Positions 26,411-34,759 of a DNA stretch of 64,000 nt are shown in pieces. Every line of letters begins with the position of its first letter. Position 1 is the stretch's first letter. The notes under the pieces were generated by a model that was not told where the DNA came from, searched no databases, and worked only from the letters and a program-made list of their open reading frames with translations. Origin of the DNA: Chryseobacterium glaciei (GTDB lineage Bacteria; Bacteroidota; Bacteroidia; Flavobacteriales; Weeksellaceae); assembly GCF_001648155.1 (NCBI RefSeq), contig NZ_CP015199.1, forward strand, positions 4,287,001-4,351,000. The letters are read 5' to 3'. The translations under genes were made by a program, and so were the position numbers.

Positions 26411-27142
26411 ATGAAGATCGTACCACTAAAAGAAGGAAATTTTTCGGCAAGTAAAACTAAAGACTTTACCCTTTTAACAGAAGAAAATATTGCTGATATT
26501 AAAGGAATAAAAATGTCTGTACAGCCTTTTCTTATCATTACTGAAAATGATTATATCCTTTTAGATACTGGTATCGGATGGAAAAATGAAGCCGGAAAAA
26601 CTGTTATTTCTGAAATTTTTGAGCGGGAAAATATTACTTCTGATCAGATTACAAAAGTTCTGCTTTCCCATCTTCATAAAGATCATATTGATGGCATTAT
26701 AAAGAATTCGGAAAGCGGTTATGAGGCTAGCTATCCCAATGCAGAAATTTATATTCAAAAGCGCGAGCTAGATTTTGCAATGGAAAACAACGGCAATCAT
26801 TCCTTTGATTTCGACATCTTAGAAAAGCTTATTCAATTGCCCAATATCGTTTGGATGAATGATGATCAAGGACAAATAAATAATGAAATTTCTTTTGAAG
26901 TTGTTGGTGGTCATACTCCATTTATGCAGGTTTTTTGGATCAAAGAAAATGGTGAAACTGCTTTTTATGGAGCAGACGATCTTCCTCAGGAATCTTATCT
27001 AAAATATCACGTTGCCTACAAAAGTGATTTTGATGGCAAAAGAGCAAGTGAATTGAGACAAAAATGGGAAAAAGAAGCCATAGAAAACCATTGGACAGTA
27101 TTGCTTTATCATGATTTAGATAAAGCTATTGTGGAATTTTAA
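26411..27142 (+). CDS. MBL-fold metallo-hydrolase
   Basis: About 243 residues in the metallo-beta-lactamase fold. Metal-binding motifs are present in order: LSHLHKDHIDG (HxHxDH, about residue 95), GGHTPF (third His), YGADD (bridging Asp) and YHD near the C-terminus (last His). It has no signal peptide and is therefore cytoplasmic. It resembles lactonase/thiolase-type members, but the substrate is open. The frame extends to 26357; the ATG at 26411 begins MKIVPLKEGNF, the normal family start. Confidence 0.88.
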   Translation: MKIVPLKEGNFSASKTKDFTLLTEENIADIKGIKMSVQPFLIITENDYILLDTGIGWKNEAGKTVISEIFERENITSDQITKVLLSHLHKDHIDGIIKNSESGYEASYPNAEIYIQKRELDFAMENNGNHSFDFDILEKLIQLPNIVWMNDDQGQINNEISFEVVGGHTPFMQVFWIKENGETAFYGADDLPQESYLKYHVAYKSDFDGKRASELRQKWEKEAIENHWTVLLYHDLDKAIVEF

Positions 27143-27148
27143 TTAAAA

Positions 27149-27176
27149 AAATGGTTTAAATATCATTAAACCATTT
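27149..27176. terminator. Bidirectional terminator between convergent genes
   Basis: AAATGGTTTAA and TTAAACCATTT form an 11-bp stem with a 6-base loop, preceded by an A-run. The stem overlaps the stop codon of the minus-strand HTH gene (27158-27156). Confidence 0.7.
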
Positions 27177-27497
27177 ATAAATATCCAATTCTGAAGGAAT
27201 ATTCAGTTTCTTTCTTATTCGGTTTTTTCGGTTCTGAATTGCTTTTGGCGTCACATAAGTGTATGTCGCAATTTCCTTGGTTGTAAGATTGAGCTTTAAA
27301 TAAATACAAAAAATAAGTTCCGAATTTTTAAGATTAGGCTGTATAGAAGATATTTTGTCAAAAAAATCAGGATATGCCAATCTGAATTTATTTAACAAAC
27401 GGGGTGAATTTTCTTTAGCTAATGCAATGATTTCGTCTTGAGCTAAGAATTTTTGATTTAAATCTTCTAAATTGAACTCAGGTTTTTCGTTTTTCAT
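27156..27497 (-). CDS. Solo LuxR/GerE-like helix-turn-helix protein
   Basis: A 113-residue protein. The N-terminal half is a short charged helix region. The C-terminal half (about 55-112) reads LKNSELIFCIYLKLNLTTKEIATYTYVTPKAIQNRKNRIRKKLNIP, the four-helix LuxR-type HTH that in flavobacteria usually ends TPR-containing membrane regulators. Here it stands without a sensor domain. It is divergent, across 675 bp, from a PPC/DUF296 protein whose promoter has a two-half-site operator, and could be the protein that binds there. Confidence 0.75.
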   Translation of the reverse strand: MKNEKPEFNLEDLNQKFLAQDEIIALAKENSPRLLNKFRLAYPDFFDKISSIQPNLKNSELIFCIYLKLNLTTKEIATYTYVTPKAIQNRKNRIRKKLNIPSELDIYKWFNDI

Positions 27498-28172
27498 AAT
27501 AATTTTCTCATCTCTACAGTACTTTCTGTTGCCGGTGTACTTATGATTTTAAAGTTCGGCTTCAGAATTTAATTTCTCATTTTCGTCACATACTTCAACC
27601 ATTAATTTTAATAAAAATAAGGAGTTGAAGTCTCTTAACAATGTTTTTTAATTCAACTTTAGTCTCAAATAAAGTTATTTTCTTGTCTTGATGTAATTTT
27701 CTTAATATTTGTATTTATGTTTAAAATTATTCTTAAAAAGCAATCGAAACAAGTAATTAATAATTGTAGACAAAGAAAGAAAAAATGATTAAAATTTTAC
27801 TGAATTGAAATACCACATACATACCACGCGACACCATTAGACCGTCTAATTTCACTGTTTTTTATCAAGTTTTCTAAAATCGATTTTATTTTAATTGTTA
27901 ATGACCAAATATATCAGATTATGATATTGACTTTTTATGACCTTAGTCAATATTTTTGTGTTTTTTTTAATTAAATTTAAGACTGAAAAACATTGAAAAA
28001 GATAATTTGTGGTACATGTGTGGTATTATTTTTGGTTAATATTCATGAAAATTATTCTTTCTTTATTTTTTGATAGAAAGCTTGATTGTATTGGACTTGA
28101 AAATGATATTAATAATATCCTGAAGATTAACAGTAGAAATTTTTTATTAAAACTATCAAAACAGTTAATATT
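27498..28172. other. Long A+T-rich divergent intergenic region
   Basis: 675 bp without a convincing gene. It contains the paired TACCAC elements described separately and long homopolymeric A/T stretches. A 43-codon frame ending at 28176 overlaps the next start codon by ATGA-like geometry, but has no recognisable features. Confidence 0.6.
27809..28034 (+). promoter_or_regulatory. Paired TACCAC operators and promoter of the PPC-domain gene
   Basis: The left element at 27811-27827 has TACCAC twice, 11 bp apart. The right element at 28009-28025 has GTGGTA twice, also exactly 11 bp apart, so the two elements are inverted copies (19 bp, three mismatches, 198 bp apart). The right element fills the spacer of a near-ideal promoter: TTTG at 28006-28009, 17 bp, TATTTTTG at 28027-28034. 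This is the arrangement of a repressor site with a distant auxiliary site. Confidence 0.65.
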
Positions 28173-28610
28173 ATGAATGTCAGTTTTTTTGAAGGTGATT
28201 TGTGGACCGCGCGGAAAATAGAAAATACATATGTTGTACGGTTAAAAAATCTTACAAATATGATGGATGGATTGACCGATTTTGCTCTAAATCAAAAAAT
28301 TAACCACGGGAAAATAAAAGGAATCGGTACGTTAGCAGAAGTTACATTGAGTTTTTTTAATCCTTCAATAATGAAAAATTTCAATATAAAATTTGAAGAA
28401 AAGATAAGTTTTTCAGACATTTTTGGAACTGTTTCTGAACTTGACGGAACACCAAAATTTCACCTTGAAACAACCTTGAAAAGAGAAAATTACACAACTT
28501 TAGCCGGACATCTTTTGGACGCCAGAATAATTGGAATCAATGAGTTCTTTTTTTATCCTTTAGAAACGGAAATTATTCAATTTAAAAGTGAAATGTTTGG
28601 TTTTAATTAA
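28173..28610 (+). CDS. PPC/DUF296 domain protein
   Basis: A 145-residue single-domain protein. KGIGTLAEVTLSFFNP, the strand FSDIFGTVSELDGTPKFHLETTL and TLAGHLLDARIIGINEFFFYPL follow the PPC/DUF296 fold, though the usual metal-binding HLH and GGHL appear as HLE and AGHL. Plant members are AT-hook DNA-binding proteins; bacterial stand-alone members form trimers of unknown role. It appears monocistronic with a long leader (about 130 nt) and an operator-covered promoter. Confidence 0.8.
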   Translation: MNVSFFEGDLWTARKIENTYVVRLKNLTNMMDGLTDFALNQKINHGKIKGIGTLAEVTLSFFNPSIMKNFNIKFEEKISFSDIFGTVSELDGTPKFHLETTLKRENYTTLAGHLLDARIIGINEFFFYPLETEIIQFKSEMFGFN

Positions 28611-28711
28611 TTCTTTTTGCATTATTTATTTCATTAAAATAAAATTTCTCTTACTAAAACTTAAAACAAAACGTCTCCTAAAAATGAGAGAAGTTTTTGT
28701 ATTTCAAACTT

Positions 28712-28910
28712 TGTCCCGTCCTGAAATAGTGATAGAAAAAAAGAGTCATTATTATGGACTCATCATGGCATTGTGTAAAACGTTCTCAGCGAGACTACAG
28801 TCTGAGTTTTAAATTAAATATTGTAGAGGAAATCGCAAAAAGGGGAATTCTCTACTACACTAGGAGCCTGTAAAAGTATGGGATTCAATCCCGAAGTATT
28901 ATTTTAAAGC
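28712..28910 (+). pseudogene. Fragment of an IS3-type transposase orfA with frameshifts
   Basis: From 28754 the translation gives MDSSWHCVKRSQRDYSLSFK, LNIVEEI in one frame, then KGEFSTTLGACK in another, then KYGIQSRS in a third. Joined, this is the HTH start of IS3-family OrfA, interrupted by two small indels (near 28830-28845 and near 28872-28876). Upstream, TGTCCCGTCCTGAAATAGTG (28712-28731) may be the left terminal repeat. OrfB and the right end are missing, so this is a dead remnant of about 200 bp. Confidence 0.7.
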
Positions 28911-28960
28911 AAAAAAAATAAATTCTACATTCATTCAATGACAAAACGTGAAAAACCTAT

Positions 28961-29000
28961 CCCCTAATCCCTAATTTCTAATTCCTAATTTTTATCTTTG
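28961..29000 (+). repeat. Heptanucleotide array (TYYCTAA) abutting a promoter
   Basis: CCCCTAA, TCCCTAA, TTTCTAA, TTCCTAA follow each other without gaps at 28961-28988. Immediately after lies the -7 element TATCTTTG (28993-29000) of the MazG-like gene, so the array occupies the -33 and spacer region. The same heptad (TTAGGRR on the other strand) forms a hairpin array at 56034-56112. Confidence 0.7.
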
Positions 29001-29018
29001 CTCTAAATTTAAAATTTC

Positions 29019-29486
29019 ATGGAAAAAATTGACAGCCTGAACCAAGTAGCAGAATTCCACACAACTTTCAAAGCGCCTATTTTAGATACTCCACAAATTC
29101 CTTCTCCGGAAAGATGCAACCTTAGAGTTGAGCTTTTACAGGAAGAATTAAACGAATTAAAACAAGCGATTGCAGATAATGATATCGTAGAAATTGCAGA
29201 TGCACTTTGTGATTTACAGTATGTTTTAAGTGGTGCGGTATTAGAATTCGGACTTGGCAACAAATTTGTAGAGCTATTCAACGAAGTTCAGCGTTCCAAT
29301 ATGTCTAAAGCTTGCGATAATGAAGAACAGGCACAGGAAACGGTTGAGTTTTATAAAGCAAAAGAAGTTGAATCTTTCTATGAAAAATCTGGTGAAAAAT
29401 TCAATGTTTATAGACAGGCAGACCATAAAGTGTTGAAAAACAAATACTACTCTCCTGCCGATTTAAAAACAATTATCGAAAAATAA
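29019..29486 (+). CDS. MazG/PRA-PH-like nucleotide pyrophosphohydrolase
   Basis: A 155-residue all-alpha protein. The paired acidic motifs of the MazG/HisE superfamily are visible: ELLQEELNEL (about 40) and EIADALCDLQYV (about 62), which bind Mg2+ and hydrolyse nucleoside triphosphates to monophosphate and PPi. The C-terminal half (SFYEKSGEKFNVYRQADHKVLKNKYYSP) fits the phosphoribosyl-ATP-pyrophosphohydrolase-like family of Bacteroidota. It is not the histidine enzyme, which is fused in hisIE elsewhere in this window. A house-cleaning role is likely. The next gene begins 2 bp later. Confidence 0.85.
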   Translation: MEKIDSLNQVAEFHTTFKAPILDTPQIPSPERCNLRVELLQEELNELKQAIADNDIVEIADALCDLQYVLSGAVLEFGLGNKFVELFNEVQRSNMSKACDNEEQAQETVEFYKAKEVESFYEKSGEKFNVYRQADHKVLKNKYYSPADLKTIIEK

Positions 29487-29487
29487 T

Positions 29488-30054
29488 ATGAAAAAAATAA
29501 TCACAAATGTTGTTACGATTTCATGCTTGGTTTTTGCAACTCAGCAGTTCAGCGCGCAAAAAGTAGTGGTGAACCGCGAAGTTGAAACTACTAAGGATGG
29601 AAAAATGCTTTTAGGAACCCAAACTAAAGATCAATTTACAAAAGCGCCTTACGCAGATTGGTATGTGAAAGAGCATGACGAATATGCGATTGATCAAAAG
29701 GCAATCAGTGAACTTAGAAAGGATAAAATAAATTCTTACAATATCTTAGTTTTCATGGGAACTTGGTGCGAGGACAGTCACAGAGATTTCCCAAGATTGA
29801 TGAAGATTTTGGAAGAAGTGAAATATCCTGAAGGAAAATTAACCATTATTGCCGTAAATCGTAAAAAAGAATCGCCTTCTGGTGACGAAGGGCTTTATAA
29901 TATTCAGAAAGTTCCTACAATTATTGTTCAAAAATATGGCAAGGAAATTGGAAGGATTATAGAAATGCCTACAACAGGTTATATTGAAAGAGATTTGGTT
30001 GAAATTTTAAAGAAAGATGACAAATCTGTAATAAAAGAAATATTTAAAAAATAG
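29488..30054 (+). CDS. Secreted thioredoxin-like protein with one active-site cysteine
   Basis: A 188-residue protein with signal peptide (ends QQFSAQ). The thioredoxin fold shows VFMGTWCEDSHRDFPRL near residue 90 and the cis-Pro in KVPTIIV. The active site is WCEDS instead of WCxxC, so disulfide exchange by the usual two-Cys route is not possible; a monothiol, chaperone or binding role is more likely. It lies in a tight row with the MazG-like and DUF4230 genes. Confidence 0.85.
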   Translation: MKKIITNVVTISCLVFATQQFSAQKVVVNREVETTKDGKMLLGTQTKDQFTKAPYADWYVKEHDEYAIDQKAISELRKDKINSYNILVFMGTWCEDSHRDFPRLMKILEEVKYPEGKLTIIAVNRKKESPSGDEGLYNIQKVPTIIVQKYGKEIGRIIEMPTTGYIERDLVEILKKDDKSVIKEIFKK

Positions 30055-30057
30055 ATA

Positions 30058-30663
30058 TTGAGAAATAATAGAATCATATTACCCTTTTTGGCAGGAATTG
30101 CGATCATGTTACTTCTGTTCTTTGGTCTTAAATCTTGTCTAAACCTTGCCGGAAAAACGGAAAAATCAGATTATTATATTCTGACAAACCAGATTTCCAA
30201 AATGAATAAAATGGTTGTGTTGGAGCAGGATGTTTCTTCGATGCAGAAAACAAAGATGGGTTATGAAGTGTTCGGAAGCGAGGTTTCGAGCAACAGTATC
30301 ATTACTTATACCAAGACCAATGCACAGGTTTCTTATGATCTGAACAAAATGAAAATGGAGGTTGATTCTATTAATAAAAAACTGATTATCACAGAATTAC
30401 CTAATGCAGATATAAGGATTACTCCAAGTGTTGAAATACAGTCTCTTGACGACTCTTTTTTCAATAGAATCTCTGAGAAAGACATTAAAAATGTAACTCA
30501 AAAGGCAAAAGATGTTGCCATTAAATCTATTGATCAAAATAAGCTAAGAAACGAAGGACGTCAACAATTAATGGAAAATCTTAATAATATTTTCGTTTTG
30601 GCAAAGGCTTTGAATTATACTATAGAAGACAAAACCGGTCAACTAGGTATTTTAGGACTTTAA
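30058..30663 (+). CDS. DUF4230 domain membrane-anchored protein
   Basis: A 201-residue protein beginning with TTG at 30058, three bases after the previous stop. No ATG is available before the single N-terminal membrane anchor (ILPFLAGIAIMLLLFFGL), so TTG is the best start. The rest (about 35-200) is an alpha/beta domain facing the periplasm, with QISKMNKMVVLEQDV and a late helix; this matches DUF4230, whose function is unknown. Co-transcribed with its neighbours. Confidence 0.75.
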   Translation: MRNNRIILPFLAGIAIMLLLFFGLKSCLNLAGKTEKSDYYILTNQISKMNKMVVLEQDVSSMQKTKMGYEVFGSEVSSNSIITYTKTNAQVSYDLNKMKMEVDSINKKLIITELPNADIRITPSVEIQSLDDSFFNRISEKDIKNVTQKAKDVAIKSIDQNKLRNEGRQQLMENLNNIFVLAKALNYTIEDKTGQLGILGL

Positions 30664-30675
30664 AAATTTAAAGCT

Positions 30676-30858
30676 ATGAATTCAAAAGACGATAACAAAA
30701 AGAAAGAATCTACAAATTCTGCAGAATCAAAAAAGCAAAATCAGGATTTCCCTGATATTCCTGCTTCTTCGAAAAAGACAAATCCGCCTGATATTGATAA
30801 AGAAGACGTTCAAAAGGCTTCTAAAAATAAAACAGGAAAAACAGATAATACTAAGTGA
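30676..30858 (+). CDS. Small, highly charged disordered protein
   Basis: 60 residues composed almost only of Lys, Asp, Ser, Asn, Pro and Thr (MNSKDDNKKKEST...DIPASSKKTNPPDIDK). No fold is expected. It starts 12 bp after DUF4230, and the terminator hairpin begins inside its last codons, which supports a real last gene of the operon. It resembles in style the 47-residue protein at 38023-38166. Function unknown. Confidence 0.6.
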   Translation: MNSKDDNKKKESTNSAESKKQNQDFPDIPASSKKTNPPDIDKEDVQKASKNKTGKTDNTK

Positions 30859-30876
30859 AAACTTAGTATTTTTTTG
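30847..30876 (+). terminator. Strong intrinsic terminator overlapping the stop codon
   Basis: AATACTAAGT, loop GAAA, ACTTAGTATT: a perfect 10-bp stem followed by T6. The stop codon TGA lies in the loop. Confidence 0.9.
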
Positions 30877-30878
30877 TT

Positions 30879-31853
30879 TTAACTCCATAATCTTCTAATA
30901 AAATCCAGCGCATTTTTATGACTGATTTTTTTCATAATCTCAGGTGAAAAATTTTCACTTAATCTTTTATTGATCGAATTGTACATTGTTGCATCTTTAA
31001 ATTCATCAAAGAAAAAAGGATAACGAGATTGATCCGGATGCTCATCATCAAAGAAAAAGTCTGCTCCATACGCAATACAATTTTCTGCACCTAAGTCCAA
31101 ACCGTACTGAATATGCTCGTAAAACCTTTCCGGATGGTGATGGTCAATATAATCTTTGATGAAGTTAAGTCCAATCAACCCTTCTCTTTTAACCAATTCT
31201 TTAACCAATTCATCAGGAAGATTTCTGTTATTTTTGTACACGTTTCTATAGTTGGAATGACTTGCAAGGATTGATAGTTTGTAATTTCTCTGATCAATAT
31301 AATTAAGAATATCATAGGCTAATTGATCACTTGTATGAGCCAAATCAATTGCGATTTTCTTATCTGCAAGATAATCGATTAAAATTTTTCCGTCATCTTT
31401 CAAACCTACTTCAGAATTATTTCCACCTCCGAAACGATTTTCAGAATGATGGGTAATTCCTATATATAATACTTTTTGAGTATTTTCAATGATAGTTTCA
31501 AGATTTTTAAATCCAATATCTAAATCAGTATCTTTCTCACAAAATGACGAACCATTTTCAATAGAAGCAAGAACTCCTACTCGATTTTGGTTTTCAATAT
31601 TGTTGTAATTCTTAGTGTCGAAAAGAAAAAAATCATCGCTTTTTAATAGATTTGCGAAAATTTCACTTTGTTTAATTCCTTCTGCCGTACTATTCTTTGC
31701 TGTCGCAGAATAAATTGCCATTATCTGGAGCTTTACATGGCCTTCTTTTAAATAAGATAAAGAGCATCTAACTTGTTTATCATCAATTTTTGAATCTGGT
31801 CTTAATAAATAGTATAATAAATCGCAGTGTAAGTCGATATTTAAGTCATTCAT
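30879..31853 (-). CDS. Peptidase M19 (membrane dipeptidase-like)
   Basis: A 324-residue TIM-barrel metallopeptidase. Zinc-ligand motifs appear in order: DLHCD (7-11), SIENGSSF with the bridging Glu, THHSENRFGGG, DLAHTS and SHSN, and YGADF near residue 265. The family cleaves dipeptides, including D-amino-acid-containing ones. No signal peptide is present, so despite the family name this copy is cytoplasmic. Divergent from thrS. Confidence 0.9.
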   Translation of the reverse strand: MNDLNIDLHCDLLYYLLRPDSKIDDKQVRCSLSYLKEGHVKLQIMAIYSATAKNSTAEGIKQSEIFANLLKSDDFFLFDTKNYNNIENQNRVGVLASIENGSSFCEKDTDLDIGFKNLETIIENTQKVLYIGITHHSENRFGGGNNSEVGLKDDGKILIDYLADKKIAIDLAHTSDQLAYDILNYIDQRNYKLSILASHSNYRNVYKNNRNLPDELVKELVKREGLIGLNFIKDYIDHHHPERFYEHIQYGLDLGAENCIAYGADFFFDDEHPDQSRYPFFFDEFKDATMYNSINKRLSENFSPEIMKKISHKNALDFIRRLWS

Positions 31854-31940
31854 AATGAGAGTGTAAATTATTTATAGAAAATTAAAAAAGTTTTTCTTTA
31901 CCTTTAGCATTAAATATTGCTTCAAATATACGTAAATATC

Positions 31941-31969
31941 GCTTTTTAAATAAAAAATGCGTATTTTTG
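31941..31969 (+). promoter_or_regulatory. Promoter of thrS
   Basis: -7 element TATTTTTG at 31962-31969; a T-rich GCTTTTT at 31941-31947 is the best -33 match. Predicted leader about 20 nt. Confidence 0.6.
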
Positions 31970-31993
31970 CAACTTAAAATTTCTTAGTAAACA

Positions 31994-33913
31994 ATGATAA
32001 AAATTACACTTCCAGACAATAGTGTCAAAGAATTTGAAGGAGCAGTTACTCCTTTAGATGTGGCAAAATCTATAAGCGAGGGATTGGCTAGAAACACCAT
32101 TTCCGCAATTGTTAATAACAAACAAGTAGAGATCACCACACCTATAACCACGGATTCTACGGTACAGTTGTTAACCTGGAATGACGATCTTGGAAAGAAA
32201 GCTTTCTGGCATTCTTCTGCCCACCTTTTGGCGCAGGCGATCATGGAATTTTATCCAAATGCTAAGTTAACAATCGGTCCTGCGATCGAAAGTGGCTTTT
32301 ATTATGATGTAGATTTCGGAGACGAAAATTTATCTGAAAAAGATTTTGAGAAGATTGAAAAGAAAGTATTGGAAAATGCTAAAAAAGCTTCAACATTCTC
32401 ATTATACCCTGTATCTAAAGAAGAAGCATTAAAAACATATGCAGATAATCCTTACAAAGTTGAGTTGATCTCTAATCTTAATGATGGAGAAATCACTTTT
32501 GTAACACACGATAACTTCACAGATTTATGTCGTGGAGGGCACATTCCTAATACAGGAATTGTGAAAGCAATGAAGATCTTAAATGCAGCTGGAGCTTATT
32601 GGCGAGGAAGTGAAAAAAATCCTCAATTAACAAGAGTTTATGGTATTTCTTTCCCTAAACAGAAAGAGCTTACAGAATATCTTGAAAGATTAGAAGAAGC
32701 TAAAAGAAGAGATCACAGAAAATTAGGTAAAGAGCTTGGAATTTTCGCTTTCTCTGAAAAAGTAGGTGCCGGTTTACCACTTTGGTTGCCAAAAGGAACT
32801 GCTTTAAGAAGAAAATTAGAAAATTTTCTTTCTGTTGCTCAGAAAAAAGGAGGGTACGAATTTGTAATGTCACCACATATCGGTTCAAAAGAATTGTATG
32901 TAACTTCTGGTCACTGGGATAAATATGGAGCAGATAGCTTTCAGCCGATCAAAACTCCGAATGAAGGAGAAGAATTCATGCTGAAGCCAATGAACTGCCC
33001 TCACCACTGTGAAATTTATAAAACTTCACAATGGAGCTATAGAGATCTTCCTAAGAGATATGCAGAATTCGGAACTGTTTACAGATATGAGCAAAGTGGA
33101 GAACTTCACGGATTAACTAGAGTTCGTGGATTTACTCAGGATGATGCTCACCTTTTCTGTACTCCGGATCAGCTTTCGGAAGAATTTGAAAAAGTAATTG
33201 ATTTAACGCTTTACGTGTTTAAATCTTTAGGATTTGAAGATTTTGTAACTCAGGTTTCTTTAAGAGATCCTGATAACAAAGAAAAATATATCGGTTCTGA
33301 TGAAAATTGGGAAAAAGCCGAAAGTGCAATCATCAACGCTGCTCAAAAGAAAGGTTTGAAAACTGTTGTTGAATATGGTGAAGCTGCATTCTACGGTCCT
33401 AAGTTAGATTTCATGGTGAAAGATGCTTTAGGAAGAAAATGGCAGTTGGGAACTATTCAGGTAGATTATAATTTACCGGAAAGATTTGATCTTCATTATA
33501 TCGGAAGCGATAATGAAAAACACAGACCAGTAATGATCCACAGAGCACCATTTGGCTCTATGGAACGTTTTATCGCGATTTTATTAGAAAATACTGCAGG
33601 AGATTTCCCGTTATGGTTAAGCCCTGAGCAGTTCATAATTCTACCAATCAGTGAAAAATATGCAGATTATGCGAAAAAAGTTTCACAATTTTTAGAAAAT
33701 CACGATATTAGCGGTCAGATTGATAACAGAAATGAGAAAGCGGGTAAAAAAATCCGTGATGCAGAATTAAACAAGACCCCATTCATGCTGGTTATAGGAG
33801 AAAATGAGGAAAGAGATGGCACGATTTCTGTGAGAAGACGTGGAGAAGGAGATCTTGGAGTGATGAAAATGGAAGATTTCGTCAATTATTTTAAAAAAGA
33901 AGCGGCAATATAA
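31994..33913 (+). CDS. thrS: Threonine--tRNA ligase
   Basis: A 639-residue class II synthetase of the usual length. Domains in order: N-terminal TGS (about 1-62), the editing/SAD domain with [10 protein letters not shown] (zinc-binding His pair, about 74-80) and CRGGH (about 180), the catalytic core with motif 2 ([22 protein letters not shown] region) and zinc-ligand Cys in KPMNCPHHC, and a C-terminal anticodon-binding domain. It charges tRNA-Thr with threonine and edits Ser-tRNA-Thr. It starts the conserved thrS-infC-rpmI-rplT neighbourhood. Confidence 0.97.
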   Translation: MIKITLPDNSVKEFEGAVTPLDVAKSISEGLARNTISAIVNNKQVEITTPITTDSTVQLLTWNDDLGKKAFWHSSAHLLAQAIMEFYPNAKLTIGPAIESGFYYDVDFGDENLSEKDFEKIEKKVLENAKKASTFSLYPVSKEEALKTYADNPYKVELISNLNDGEITFVTHDNFTDLCRGGHIPNTGIVKAMKILNAAGAYWRGSEKNPQLTRVYGISFPKQKELTEYLERLEEAKRRDHRKLGKELGIFAFSEKVGAGLPLWLPKGTALRRKLENFLSVAQKKGGYEFVMSPHIGSKELYVTSGHWDKYGADSFQPIKTPNEGEEFMLKPMNCPHHCEIYKTSQWSYRDLPKRYAEFGTVYRYEQSGELHGLTRVRGFTQDDAHLFCTPDQLSEEFEKVIDLTLYVFKSLGFEDFVTQVSLRDPDNKEKYIGSDENWEKAESAIINAAQKKGLKTVVEYGEAAFYGPKLDFMVKDALGRKWQLGTIQVDYNLPERFDLHYIGSDNEKHRPVMIHRAPFGSMERFIAILLENTAGDFPLWLSPEQFIILPISEKYADYAKKVSQFLENHDISGQIDNRNEKAGKKIRDAELNKTPFMLVIGENEERDGTISVRRRGEGDLGVMKMEDFVNYFKKEAAI

Positions 33914-33954
33914 ATTATTGTCAAATAGAAAGTTAACCAATAAAATTTAATACA

Positions 33955-34515
33955 ATAGCACAAAGATTTAACAACAGGGGCCCACAAAGACGTCCTGTAC
34001 AGGAGGATTTACACTTGATCAACGATAAAATTCGTGTGAGAGAGCTTCGTTTAGTGGGCGATAACGTAGAGCCGGGAATTTATCCAATTGATAAAGCAAG
34101 ACAATTTGCTGCAGAGCAGGAATTGGATCTTGTGGTAATTTCTGATAAGGCAGAACCGTTTATTGCAAGAATATTAGAATACAAAAAATTCTTATATGAG
34201 CAAAAGAAAAAACAGAAAGAGCTTAAAGCTAAGCAAGTAAAAGTGGTAGTAAAGGAGATTCGTTTCGGACCTCAGACTGACGACCATGATTATGAGTTTA
34301 AGAGAAAGCACGCTGAAAAGTTCTTGGAAGAAGGTTCAAAATTGAAAACCTACGTATTTTTTAAAGGACGTTCGATTATCTTTAAAGATCAGGGAGAAAT
34401 TTTGCTTCTAAAACTTGCTCAGGAATTAGAGCACGTTGGAAAAGTAGATCAGCTACCTAAACTTGAAGGAAAGAGAATGATTATGATGATGAGTCCTAAA
34501 AAACCAGCAAAATAA
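33955..34515 (+). CDS. infC: Translation initiation factor IF-3, probable ATA start
   Basis: Two-domain IF-3: N-domain from [22 protein letters not shown], basic linker, C-domain ending [12 protein letters not shown]. From a TTG at 34015 the protein has 166 residues. In the same frame another 20 codons can be read back to ATA at 33955, giving [19 protein letters not shown], the Arg/Gln-rich lead that IF-3 proteins carry before (R/L)IN; there is no ATG, GTG or TTG upstream before the stop at 33934. infC is known for non-canonical starts (AUU in E. coli) used for self-control. The TTG alternative has AGGAGG at 34001-34006 in front of it, rare for this group, so both starts stay possible. Confidence 0.9.
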   Translation: MAQRFNNRGPQRRPVQEDLHLINDKIRVRELRLVGDNVEPGIYPIDKARQFAAEQELDLVVISDKAEPFIARILEYKKFLYEQKKKQKELKAKQVKVVVKEIRFGPQTDDHDYEFKRKHAEKFLEEGSKLKTYVFFKGRSIIFKDQGEILLLKLAQELEHVGKVDQLPKLEGKRMIMMMSPKKPAK

Positions 34516-34550
34516 TTTTAATAGATTTGATATCTATTCTTTAAAATATA

Positions 34551-34577
34551 AACCTCAAAGCAATTTGAGGTTTTTTA
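34551..34577 (+). terminator. Intrinsic terminator after infC
   Basis: AACCTCAAA, loop GCAA, TTTGAGGTT, then T-rich tail. It separates infC from rpmI-rplT, which has its own promoter. Confidence 0.85.
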
Positions 34578-34677
34578 TTTTTATTAGTGTTTAGTTTAAA
34601 ATTAGACAAGAAACTTTCAACATTCAACTTCCTTCCTATAGCTTTAAAAATTTCTTTCTCGTCTCACTTATTTTTCG

Positions 34678-34717
34678 TAATTTTGCAAACTATTATTCCT
34701 AGATGTCTTTAGGGATA
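34678..34717 (+). promoter_or_regulatory. Promoter and leader hairpin of rpmI-rplT
   Basis: -7 element TAATTTTG at 34678-34685. Just at the predicted transcript start, TATTCCTA (about 34693-34700) can pair with TAGGGATA (34711-34718) around a short loop. The leader to the rpmI ATG is about 65 nt. A 5' hairpin would be a reasonable place for control by L20, known to regulate this operon in other bacteria. Confidence 0.45.
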
Positions 34718-34759
34718 ACCAATACAGATATTGATAACAAAACAATAAAAAGCAAAAAA

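Noticed and set aside
27809-28027. Reading the TACCAC inverted repeats as ends of a small transposable element
   Set aside because: No target duplication is visible, and the right copy coincides exactly with a promoter spacer, which fits an operator better.
28045-28176. 43-codon frame overlapping the start of the PPC-domain gene
   Set aside because: Composition-driven sequence without recognisable features, lying just behind an operator-covered promoter; better read as a leader.
34703-34759. N-terminal extension of ribosomal protein L35 from the upstream ATG
   Set aside because: The additional residues are not part of L35; the conserved start MPKLKTKSG begins at 34760, and the upstream ATG lies in the leader hairpin.
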